Positions 54,851 through 64,000 of a DNA stretch of 64,000 nt are shown one piece after another. This DNA is from Melitaea cinxia (taxonomy: Eukaryota > Arthropoda > Insecta > Lepidoptera > Nymphalidae), in NCBI RefSeq assembly GCF_905220565.1, contig NC_059408.1, forward strand, positions 14,942,508 through 15,006,507, in the 5' to 3' direction. The position numbers and the translations under genes were made by a program. Below the pieces are notes generated by a model. That model was not told where the DNA came from, ran no database searches, and saw nothing but the letters and a program-made list of their open reading frames with translations. Numbering within the stretch: position 1 is the first letter of the stretch; the number at the start of each line of letters is the position of its first letter.

Positions 54851-55354
54851 GTATTTTTCGTGTACATTAAAAAGTACTTTTCTTGCTTTTGTGTCATAGT
54901 CAGATATATTTAGACAAGAAACATTTTGTCAACCTTATAACTAACAGCTGTGTAATAGAACATAAGTTTTATGTACTGTACTTTTCAGACATGGGTCAAG
55001 GGTAAATATCTTCCGCTCAATAAAGCATTATTAGCGTATGATAATCTAAAGTGACGTTAGCTTGTATAGGAGTGCGTCTGACTCGTATATTTGTAATTTT
55101 TTGACCATATTTTATTACTTAAATTAATTTATTATTAATTAAATTAATTTGCTTTTACAAGATTTATTAATTTACTCCAAAATTCCTCTTTTCTTAAAAT
55201 CTCAGTTCTTTGATACACATTGCAATGTTGGCGTATGGTGTAATTTTAGCTTCTAAAAGGAATAAGGGTCAGTACACATTGATTGTAATAAACGCATCTG
55301 TCAACTTGAATATTGTGTCAAGCTACAGATCTTTGTATATCTGCTAACCCGCAG
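54851..55354. other. AT-rich DNA, nothing recognised
   Basis: No feature supported. Confidence 0.4.
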
Positions 55355-55446
55355 TGGAGCAGCGTGACAGATTAAGCTCTGATCCTTCTCCTACATCGAG
55401 AACGAGGCCTATGCCCACTAGTGGGATGTAACAGGCCGAAGAGTAC
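55355..55446 (+). mobile_element. tRNA-SINE type 2, RTE-like tail only
   Basis: GTGGAGCAGCGTGACAGATTAAG, TCTGATCCTTCTCCTACATCG, GAGGCCTATGCCCACTAGTGG. 5'-truncated sense copy. Confidence 0.85.
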
Positions 55447-55767
55447 AGATCCTTGTAAATAGTAAACATCGTGTGCTATAATTTTATTTTGTCTCGATTG
55501 TTTAACAACTCAATTGATTAACAAATTACTGTCCATGTCTCTGTATCATGTCAATTTAGTTATGTTTTTATCGAAACTAATTGTACACACGTTTTATAAG
55601 CAGTTAAATAAATTATTAACAACATAAATGCGAATGATCGTACGTTTATATTTACGTACTGGAATATCTGTACATGTACATTTATCGGCACGAATTGAAC
55701 GCTGACCTTCATCTTTACTATTATGTTTTATGGATATATAATAGATAAATATTTGATTAGTACTAAA
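55447..55767. other. AT-rich DNA, nothing recognised
   Basis: No feature supported. Confidence 0.4.
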
Positions 55768-55842
55768 CGTTTTTTTTTTTTTTTAAATAACTGAGATAAG
55801 GCAGAGCAGGAAATATCCTGCTCAAAATCTGGAGCCAGCGCA
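55768..55842 (-). repeat. GTCGGCAAAC repeat, 3' end with A-tail
   Basis: A T-run (poly-A on the minus strand) then AATAACTGAGATAAGGCAGAGC, AGGAAATATCCTGCTCAAAATC. The tail supports a retroposon origin for the family. Confidence 0.8.
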
Positions 55843-56239
55843 ACAGCCACAAAACAGTGCTGTGACCGCCAAAACGACGTCAAGCTGAATAAGAAAAATA
55901 ATCTAACCGCCACCAAATCGCACGACATCGCCTTTTGTGTGTATAGTCCTTAACTTTCCAGAATATTCGGTGACCGTAAAATTAACTTACCCATACTAAT
56001 ATCATTAAAGCGCTGACGGTATTCATAAAATTTATTCAATTATTTTAACTAAAAACATACTTTACGCAAATTTCAAAGGTTCTGAATGGATAGATCAAAG
56101 TACCTTTTAGTTTTAATAAGTTTATTAGGGATCAAAATATTTACGTTTCGTCTAAAGTATTACTGAAACATTTGAAAAATAAAAATATTATCAGGCTTTG
56201 TATGCAGGGGTTACTTCAAAACTGTCACTTTTTATGTAA
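55843..56239. other. unassigned DNA
   Basis: No feature supported. Confidence 0.4.
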
Positions 56240-56577
56240 TTCGAATGCAATCAGCCTGTGTCATCCCAATGCTGGGTATAGGCCTCTTTCTCCACGTAGG
56301 ACAAGGATTGGAGCTTAATCCGCCCCCCCCTGTTCCACTTGGGTTGGCGGATATGTTCCCTACCATGAGCAACGATCGCTATCAGGTATTTATGATAACA
56401 ATCGGGATCGACGGCTTAACGTGCTCTTTGAGGCACAATTTGGTGTCCCACAAAAACAGACATCCAAACCGGAAAAGAATATTTGTACGCATACAAATAT
56501 CCACCCCGAGCGGGATTCGAACCCTCTAACAGTCGGTGTTTTAGGCGACTACTCGCACAACTACAAAAATAACTATT
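56240..56577 (-). mobile_element. full-length tRNA-SINE with alternative head on type 2 body
   Basis: The RTE-like tail and body (TATAGGCCTCTTTCTCCACG, ACGATCGCTATCAGG, GACGGCTTAACGTGCTC) equal the type 2 SINE. The head instead reads, on the minus strand, GCCTAAAACACCGACTGTTAG, GGGTTCGAATCCCGC, GGGGTGGATATTTGTATGCG, i.e. a different tRNA-like head. Head exchange is therefore evident. Confidence 0.88.
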
Positions 56578-57440
56578 GGTGCATAATTGTCTACATTAAA
56601 TTTTGAGGAATCTGTTTATATAAATACAGAAAAAAAAACTATTTCTCGTAAAAGACAGACAGCATTTAACATGTATTATATAAAGATAAACATAACATAC
56701 TAAGGTAATTTGCAGTTCTAATAAATCTTCGAATAATTAATTTTACTATTATTAGCTGGACTCTCCGGCTTGAAATTTATAATTTGAATTGTTTTGGTTA
56801 GGACGAAAACAAAGTATTTTAAAATGTTCTTCTGTACATATTCATATAAATACTTCATCCTCTGTTATACCACAAAACGATAACATACAGCATCAACCTT
56901 TATTTAGTCAGGCGTGAACGTAATTTTTTCCTCCACATTAAGTATAGCGTCCATTGAACAAATGTTGCTATGCTAAACTTTATTCAGACTGCTCTGAAAT
57001 AATATTTCTTTTGCTCTGTAAAGCAATAAAAAAGTACTGTAAGTAAGTATTTTACATAGCTAAGAATAAAAATATTGATACGGTTTATGGCATGATTATT
57101 AGCAGATTACTGGATTTAGTCTAATGATAGAATTAATTAAATTTATGTGATTTCCTATTTATACAGAATTTTAGTCTACTCTATCTATCTCTCTCCCTCT
57201 CTATCATCATAACAACTTAACTATTATTTTAATCATATTTCAAACCTTTAGTGAAATAGCCGTCAATTGACTGTCACGGTCAATGTATTGTGTATTTTCA
57301 TTAAATTATCCAGGAACGTAATTGTGGTTTTCTGGTGCTACAAAAGTCATGGTCCGCGAATGTTACTACGAACATATATATACGTTGTACCGTTCTCGAA
57401 TGTAGTATCGAACTATACCTCTCAAGAGCAGCTACATTTT
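56578..57440. other. AT-rich DNA
   Basis: A pyrimidine-rich run CTCTATCTATCTCTCTCCC lies at 57179-57206. Nothing else. Confidence 0.4.
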
Positions 57441-57649
57441 GAAGTAAAATTTCTTCACGCACGTTTAACTTGGGAAGTAACATGGTGAATGCGTGATGAG
57501 CGTTACAAAAAGTGTGATCGGGTGCAGTGAGCGGAGCAAGAGACTGGAGTGAGCACACATTTTCTTTCTCTCATAGCCAGTTACGTTTCGTATATCTAAA
57601 TCACAGTGCAGGCCTATTATATAGGTATTGCCAAAGAAGTTTTACTTCA
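57441..57649. mobile_element. MITE-like element, copy 2
   Basis: GAAGTAAAATTTCTT at the left (57441-57455) and AAGAAGTTTTACTTC at the right (57634-57648) are inverted repeats with one mismatch. The interior equals 26270-26470 (GCGTTACAAAAAGTGTGATCGGG, GAGCACACATTTTCTTTC). No coding sequence. Confidence 0.82.
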
Positions 57650-58129
57650 GTCGTGGGGTCTAAAGCATACTTGTTTTTTTCTATAATAATTTTTCAGTAC
57701 AAGTATCGTACCGTGTAAAAATCTTGGACATATTTTATAGTCGTATTTATACACTGACATAATTTTTTTTAACTTTATTTGGTAATTGGGACCAAAAAAA
57801 CTTTAAAATACAAATGACATTTTTTGTATCCATAATTATTTTTTATAGTCATAGTATTTAATAGCGCTGTACTTTCATTGGTTGTCATAACTTATGTCAC
57901 AAACGCTTTTCTGTACTTAATGCTTTGCAGATTTAGACCACTTGTACTTTTAGCGTTTAACTTTGGAAGTTGTGTTTTTATATTATGTATTTGTACATAT
58001 ATGTAATTTCACTATCTACAGAATAATTGAAATTGAAAAATTGATAGGCCATATTACATCTACTTTCAGGTTAAAACAATTTATTTTTCAAGTGATGCGT
58101 TTGTTTTAAATTGACTGAGGTGTTGATTG
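57650..58129. other. AT-rich DNA, nothing recognised
   Basis: No feature supported. Confidence 0.4.
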
Positions 58130-58392
58130 AGGTGTAAAGTCAAGGTGTAAACGATGGCTGTGATGGGTTAGATTCCCACTTGGCGTATATGTATATTTAT
58201 TTGTTCAAATATTTCTGTCTCGTGTGGATGTAAGTCCTGGTGGGTTTCCCTAGCATGCCTGTGGATCTCGATTGCTATCATAGATTCATGATGCATCGTT
58301 GTTACTCTTGGAAGAAATTGTTTGTTAACCCACAATGAAACAGAATTGTGGATTAAACCCCCTTCTTCCATATATGCAGATAGGCCTAATTA
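58130..58392 (+). mobile_element. decayed tRNA-SINE with alternative head
   Basis: GATGGCTGTGATGGGTTAGATTCCC (damaged B box), GTTCAAATATTTCTGTCTCG, GTGGATTAAACCCCCTTCTTCC, GATAGGCCTAATTATTCG. All modules are present in order but heavily mutated. Confidence 0.65.
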
Positions 58393-58547
58393 TTCGTAGG
58401 ATTATAAAGAAATAATACCTGAAACAAAAAAATAATTATGTTATTTTAATTACAAATTACAACGTTCTACATTAATTATTTTAATAGTACCATGTAGTAC
58501 GATATATACCATTATACCATTTTAAATAATAGCTTAAGTATAATCTA

Positions 58548-59062
58548 AGACGAAGTTGCGAGTTCGATTCCCGCCTGAGTCTTGGTGTAATATTTGTACT
58601 TATCTATTTATATATGAATTACTAGCTGACTCGGCAAACGTTGTCTTGCCGCTAAACGCTATTAAAAATAGGGGTTGACGGTAGAGGGTTGAAAATTTAG
58701 GGTTGTATGTATTTTTTAATGTTGTATCATAAAAAAATAGAAATTTAAAAATTTTGTCTAAAAAATAAAAATAAAAATTAGGGGTGGACTACCCCTAACA
58801 TTAAGGGGGATGAAAAATAGATGTTGGCCGATTCTCATAGATACCGGATAAGCACAAAAAATTTCATCAAAATCGGTCAAGCCGTTTCGGAGGAGTATGG
58901 CAACGAAAACTGTGACACGAGAACTTTATATATTAGATTTCCATGTATATTTATCAAAAAAAAAGCTATAACGCTGGCTGTTACCTGTAACACAAGCATT
59001 AAGTTGCTTACCGCAGAACAGGTTACCGTGTGTGTGTATGTTATAAGATATTTATTCAATCT
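58548..59062 (+). mobile_element. tRNA-SINE type 1 interrupted by a Helitron
   Basis: B box region GTTGCGAGTTCGATTCCCGCC, GAGTCTTGGTGTAATATTTG up to 58621. It then resumes at 58938 with TTCCATGTATATTTATC, GGCTGTTACCTGTAACACAAGC and ACCGTGTGTGTG. Confidence 0.88.
58622..58937 (-). mobile_element. non-autonomous Helitron (family H1), textbook ends
   Basis: The minus strand begins TCTAATATATAAAGTTCTCG and ends GAGTCAGCTAG, inserted between A (58621) and T (58938) of the host SINE with no duplication. A stem-loop, GGCAAGACAACGTTTGCC (6-bp stem, one wobble-like mismatch), ends 8 bases before CTAG. These are the defining Helitron features. The element has no Rep or helicase, so it depends on an autonomous partner. 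Confidence 0.92.
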
Positions 59063-59167
59063 TAAAAGTAAATTCACCGTTTAAATGTATTGTAATTAAT
59101 TTAATTATATGTGCTAAACTTGCGTTGTTGATTGCGCACTACTACCGACATATTTTTCTTATACTAC

Positions 59168-59310
59168 TTTTATTAAAGGTTGCCTGGAAGAGATCGCATT
59201 AAGCGATAAGGCCGCCTTTGCATACATTATTTGTTTTTGTATCAAATCGTTCTAAAATGTATCTTCTTTTTGTGTGTGCAATACAGTTTAATAAATAAAA
59301 TAAATTCAAT
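59168..59310 (+). mobile_element. non-LTR retrotransposon 3' end (second type)
   Basis: 'GGTTGCCTGGAAGAGATCGC', 'AGCGATAAGGCCGCCTTTGC', then T-rich sequence and ACAGTTTAATAAATAAAATAAA. This matches a widespread lepidopteran LINE 3' UTR with a small hairpin (GATCGCATTAAGCGATAAGG). Coding sequence is absent. Confidence 0.75.
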
Positions 59311-59904
59311 TATTACTAGGAGTATTACATAGTAAAATTATTACCGTATATTCTAAGTTGCTCTTTTACCTTATATTTAAATATTAATTTGTGTTCAGGT
59401 GCATTTAGTAAGTGCTTATACATGCATTTACTCTTAAGCTAAAAGGGGTTTTAAGGGGTAAAGTTTGGAATGGCTTTTGTTTAACACTATGTGTTTGGAT
59501 GAATTTGTTAAGTACACCTTAACTTGCATTTCATATAAGATAATTTAACCTTTTTGTTGTCATAAAATGACTTACGCTTACTAATTGTACACTCGGGATA
59601 AATAAAGTTTTGATGTATTTTAAGTTTTATACGTATTATTTTAACAAGCATTTTAGTTATAAATTACAATATTGTATTGATTAATATTAAAAAAAATCGC
59701 TCATAGAGTAGGTGTCTGGAAACATGCAAAATACAAACGTAATCAATATAAAATATGCATGACTTCTACAGATATTTCTTATGATAAGGATATCGTAACT
59801 CGACAACGATATGGCCACTTGTTTGCTAGGGCCGTAAAGTGCTAACTATTTTCTATAATAATATTCTACAGATTTGTAACACAAATGTTACGTTTTTTTT
59901 ATTA
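59311..59904. other. AT-rich DNA, nothing recognised
   Basis: No feature supported. Confidence 0.4.
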
Positions 59905-60237
59905 CTTCGCTTCAGCCTGTAAAATCTCACTACTGGGCATAGGCTTCTTTGCCCATGTAGGAGAAGGATCAGAGCTTAATCCACCACGCTGTGTTTGGCG
60001 GATATAGTCCCTACTATGAGTAACGATCGCTATCAGGTGTCATGATAACAACCGGGACCGACGGCTTAACGTGCTCTCCGAGGCACGGTGGGGAGACCCA
60101 CAAGGACTGCACAGACACCCAGACCACGGCAAACACCTGTATGGCCAATACAAATGTTTGTCATGTGCGGGGATCGAACCCGCAACCGCCAGCGCAACAG
60201 GTACAATCCATGGCTGTAACCGTTGTGCCAACGCGGA
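59905..60237 (-). mobile_element. full-length tRNA-SINE type 2 with RTE-like tail
   Basis: Minus-strand A box TTGGCACAACGG, B box GGTTCGATCCCCGC, tail AGAAGCCTATGCCCAGTAGTG. Best preserved copy; a 166-codon frame on the minus strand runs through it by chance into a Helitron. Confidence 0.92.
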
Positions 60238-60500
60238 GTTTTTTTTTATTAATTCCTTAATTTTAGAGACTTTTGTCCTACACCGGCACGCACGAATATA
60301 AATCATAACCGCGTAGAATTGTGCCAAAATTATGGTAATATTTGCCCGTCGAATCACAATTCCAAACCTTTGGGCAAAAAATTGATTTAAGTTTGCCGTC
60401 ACAAATGATTTATGGTATGATATATTAGATTTTTCGTTGTGGGTTTTGTGAAAATATTTAAAAAAATCGTGTAAAATCAAAACATTGTATATATTTACAA
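60238..60500. other. AT-rich DNA, nothing recognised
   Basis: No feature supported. Confidence 0.4.
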
Positions 60501-60812
60501 CTAGCTGTGCCCGCGACTTCATCCGCGTGGAACTTAACAAAGTAGTTATTGTTTAGTTCGCAGAGTTATAAAATAAAAAAAAATCCTAAGCCTAAGTTAC
60601 TCCTTACTATATCAGCTATCTGCCAGTGAATGTCCCGTCAAAATCAGTCCAGCCGCTTCAGACATTTTCTAAAACAAACAGACAGGCAGACAAAATTATA
60701 ATTTGTGTGTTGTTATTTTGGTATATGTACCGTACATGCACTTATGAATTTATCAAAAAGCGTTTATTTTAATATTACAAACAGACACTCCAATTTTATT
60801 TATTTGTATAGA
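60501..60812 (-). mobile_element. non-autonomous Helitron (family H3), complete
   Basis: Minus strand starts A|TCTATACAAATAAATAAAATTG and ends CGCGGGCACAGCTAG|T. A stem-loop, CCACGCGGATGAAGTCGCGGG (CGCG/CGCG stem), lies just before the end. Second copy at 45990-46250. Confidence 0.9.
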
Positions 60813-61859
60813 TCCACTCCGGTTATTGTAAACTACTCAAAACAAAATAGGGCCCACTCTGTTTTTTTGCTGTGTTATAAAAACTTTTCACTTTTTTTTT
60901 ATTTTTCTATGAATGAGTGTGTATGAACAAGGTGTATGGAATTTTTTTATTTTTGGGTAAAAATTAGCTATTTTATGCAAATTATGCAAAATTAACGGTT
61001 TTAGAGAAAATTTACACAAATAAGCAACAAGATAAAAGTTTCTATATAGCCTTTATTCTTAATAAATACCGGTTAATTTTGGGATTAGTAGCATGTAGAG
61101 CTACCGGCCGTGCTTCCGTTTCCATATCCATATGAACGCGAGACCCAGGCATAAATAATCACGAATGATACTAAAATCAAATTAAATTTTAAAAAATAAC
61201 GATGTGCAACATTTAGAATGAGACTATGAACACAAGTGATTGAGAATTTGAGAAAAGGGTGATTTTGGAGCACTTAACTTTTGCTGGCTCACCACTTGAG
61301 AATAATATTAAAAAGAATGATTAAAATATCGATGATTCGTAACCATGTCAACAATCCAACGGAATGCTCGGCAACGCCAATACCTACCCTAAAAATAACG
61401 TGTAGACAAAACATCGAGATAAGCTCGGATGGGCCCTATTTATTATTAACGTTCAGAGTAAATAGTTAAATTCGTAAAACTATTCGTTTACTATCTTATC
61501 TATTCTTGTGGGTCTCCCTAACGTGCCTTGGAGAGCATACTAAAAATACCCATTATGGATTGTACTTATAAATATTTATAAATTTTTCTTTCCACCAAAA
61601 AAATGGTTAATGAATTTGGAATACGCGTTAGTAAATTTACAACTAAGTACACATTTTTTTTCTAAAAGATCGTCCTGAATTTTCAGATAAAATTTATCTA
61701 GTGCTCTATCTTGTAAACTGAAACTGTGCCAAGTTTCATTTTAATTTATTCAGTAGTTTCAGAATGATGCAAAGCCAAGATACAGACATATAGACAAATT
61801 AAAAAAAAGTACATTTTGGCATTGGAGGGTACTCTGCAATTGTGACTACAGTATCGATT
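60813..61859. other. AT-rich DNA
   Basis: 61500-61545 (GTGGGTCTCCCTAACGTGCC, TTGGAGAGCAT) is a small SINE type 2 body fragment. Nothing else recognised. Confidence 0.45.
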
Positions 61860-61978
61860 ACAGTCTACGATTCAGACTGTGACATCCTACTGCTGGACAT
61901 AGGCCTCTTTCGTCATGTAGGAGAAGAGCGGAGCTTAATCCACCACGCTGCTCCAACGCGAGTTGAATAAGTTAATGT
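61860..61978 (-). mobile_element. tRNA-SINE type 2 tail fragment
   Basis: TTCAGACTGTGACATCCTACTGC, GGACATAGGCCTCTTTCG, CTTAATCCACCACGCTGC, CCAACGCGAGTTG. Confidence 0.82.
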
Positions 61979-62189
61979 AATTACAATAAAATATATATTT
62001 GCTGACACACATTTACAATGATTAATTATGAAAGTGTGAGTTCTACCCTCGTTTCTGCAATAACTTGTTAACTTTAACTTTGTTGTTGTTTATTGTTGCG
62101 AGGCCTGTTGTCGTTTTGGCAACAATTACAAGGATTATATTAAAGAAATAATGGCTTAATTTGGAAGAAGTGTCATATTATTAAGATAG

Positions 62190-62355
62190 CCCTTCTTCGC
62201 GGTTTCACGCGCGTTAATTTTAAAAAAAAAGTAGCCTAAAGCCTTCCTCAGTAAATGTGGTATCCAACATTAAAAAAAATATTTCAAAATCGAACCAGTA
62301 TTTCTTGAGATTAGCGTGTTTAAACAAAAAACCTTTCAGCATCAATAATATTAAA
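62190..62355 (-). mobile_element. Helitron family H2, decayed
   Basis: CTTCTTCGCGGTTTCACGCGCG, AGTAGCCTAAAGCCTTCCTCAG, AATCGAACCAGTATTTCTTGAG, ATTAGCGTGTTTAAACAAAAAACC. Both diagnostic ends are gone; the 92-codon minus frame at 62220 is spurious. Confidence 0.7.
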
Positions 62356-63804
62356 AAAATATAAAAGACTATTAAGTGACAAAATTGTGACGTGTCAATA
62401 CGAAAAACTTTGATGTTGGATTCTATACCATTAATAACTGTCGCATTAACAAGTTTTAAAAAATTAAGTGTTGATTTTTTTATTAGTACATACTTCATAG
62501 GTGAATCTATGTTTTGAATTTAGCGGTAACTTTATACAATATATAAATGTTCAACAGATTGAATATAAATCGGATTAGTCTAAAATCTTACACGTTTTAC
62601 TCATGCTTATCCTACTCACCCTTCATTTCCTATTAATTTTTCTTAATAAATAGACTATTATACTCAAAAACATGTTCTTAAACCAGATTAGTAGCTTTTG
62701 TTACTACGTAGACAAGCATAGTTTATTTATGAAAGAAACTTTTCTAACTGTATTTTTTCTTTATCGTAACGTACAACTTTAGTTTTTGATTTATGCTCTG
62801 TGACATTATTTTTTTCGTGTTTACTCAAACGATTAACATTTATCATCTCAGCGTTCTTTTGAAGTTCACGCATATTGAGGAGGGGTGATTTATTACTCTC
62901 AATAAAAATATTGTCAAACTTAACTGTGTCTGAGTAAAGATCGCTAAAGTCGTACGAACTATTTTCTTTATATAATTACGCAGGTGGATAATTGAAAAGA
63001 AAAATTTCTTTGAGCGTATAGTGGGTGAGGAGAGTGTTATAAGTTACCAAATCCTCTTCTTGCGTTCTTTTTATTCTCCCACTGACCATATATCTGGTGG
63101 TCAGAGAGTATAGTACTACCTTGACTTTTAGTACCGGCTCTACTAAAAACACTTAAACGTATAAGCTAACAATTCCCGCTAGCGTCAGTATTGCTCAAAT
63201 GCCTAAAAAAGGCCTTGGAACTAAGGATTGAAATTACGAAATTATGGCCATTTCATGAATTAAAAGATGAAATTTCGGAACAATTTTAACCACCAAATAT
63301 ACAATTCAAGCATACAAAAATTCATAACGAATTATCATTTCAAAGCACGACTTACTAAATCAGAAATGAAATCATTAAAACTTCCAGCATTAAATTAACA
63401 TTCAACATAGGAAATATTAATCAAAATTCATATTCGAAATTCTCAAATCGTGAAATATTACACGTTTTATCACATATCTTGGGTCTAATGGATTTAGGAC
63501 AGAAATTCAAGTGTGAACTTCAGACTAAGTTAGTTATTTAGATCACGTGACGGTGCCAAGTCTAGAAATAATGGGAACAGACGGTTTCTTTGGAACTAAG
63601 TAGTTACTAGCTGAAGTAAATTAAGTGAATTGTTCCAAGGAAATAATTAATTAAATTAGGATTAGTGAGTGATACGCTAATTCTTATGAAAGAAACTATC
63701 AAACTATTTTTGAAAAACAATTTTGATGAAATAAATACGCATTGTTGACATGTGACTAGGTATACCTATAATTATGATGTGAAGTCTTGATCATTTATGT
63801 ATGA
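62356..63804. other. AT-rich DNA
   Basis: A small hairpin CTGACCATATATCTGGTGGTCAG lies at 63081-63103. No gene signal. Confidence 0.4.
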
Positions 63805-64000
63805 CTAGCTGCTGCCTTCAACTTCGTCCGCGTTGAATAGTTACTGAAAAAAAACCCCCTCGATTTTGAAACATTCTTCATCAGTGTTCCGCTCTTATTG
63901 ATCCCAGCGTAATGATATATAGCCTATAGGCTTTCTCGATAAATGGTCTAACACTGCAAGAATTTTTCAAATCGGACCAGTAGTTCCTGTGATTAGCGTA
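63805..64000 (-). mobile_element. Helitron family H2, cut by window end
   Basis: ACTAGCTGCTGCCTTCAACTTCG is the CTAG|T end on the minus strand. The body (TATAGCCTATAGGCTTTCTCG, CGGACCAGTAGTTCCTGTG, ATTAGCG) is better preserved than at 25070 and 62190. The TC end lies beyond 64000. Confidence 0.85.

Noticed and set aside
60040..60540. 166-codon minus-strand frame, one of the longest in the window.
   Set aside because: It runs from the edge of a Helitron through unrelated DNA into a tRNA-SINE. No domain, and both ends are inside repeats.
62220..62498. 92-codon minus-strand hydrophobic frame.
   Set aside because: Half overlaps a decayed Helitron; the hydrophobic part is an effect of T-rich codons.
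1..64000. A previously undescribed multi-gene system.
   Set aside because: No cluster of co-oriented genes exists. Apart from one channel exon, the coding sequence is retrotransposon-derived.

Overview
The window looks like intronic DNA of a butterfly or moth (Lepidoptera). It is AT-rich and carries almost no long reading frames. It is packed with short interspersed elements of recognisable lepidopteran types: tRNA-derived SINEs, RTE-type LINE tails ending in a 'GAGGCCTATGTCCAGCAGTGG' reading, non-autonomous Helitrons ending CTAG|T, and a repeat starting with a GAAGTCGGTT-type subterminal repeat. The species cannot be fixed from the sequence.

One host coding exon stands out: 47526-47658 (+). 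It is a 133-bp exon with good splice sites that encodes the second half of the T1 tetramerisation domain of a Shaw-family (Kv3) voltage-gated potassium channel, including the full H-x5-C-x20-CC zinc-binding signature. The exon before it (start of T1) and the one after it were not found, so most of the window reads as two very long introns of this gene. Two weaker host candidates are a short start-codon/donor block at 7250-7390 and a CpG-rich, TATA-containing block at 20740-21246.

Layout. 1-1.8 kb: a 627-bp tandem duplication joining an RTE-derived short element to the 3' end of a Copia-type LTR retrotransposon, sitting inside an older element. 2-9.7 kb: SINE pieces, two fold-backs, a GC-rich stem-loop cluster, Helitrons. 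11-11.6 kb: a full GAAGTCGGTT element. 13.5-14.9 kb: a perfect 181-bp inverted repeat followed by a 117-118 bp minisatellite. 16-20 kb: nested repeats. 20.7-21.3 kb: CpG-rich block. 25-32 kb: SINEs with target-site duplications, a MITE, an inverted-repeat element containing a U2 snRNA-like segment, fold-back SINE. 35-39 kb: nested repeats and two non-LTR coding remnants, one with an intact reverse-transcriptase domain. 42-48.3 kb: more nested elements and the channel exon. 48.3-64 kb: full-length SINEs, clean Helitron insertions, and small LINE insertions with target-site duplications.

No bacterial-type system, CRISPR array, rRNA gene or functional tRNA gene is visible. The interest lies in the host exon, the nested insertion history, the modular SINEs and several perfect or near-perfect inverted repeats. 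All family assignments come from reading the sequence; no database search was possible.
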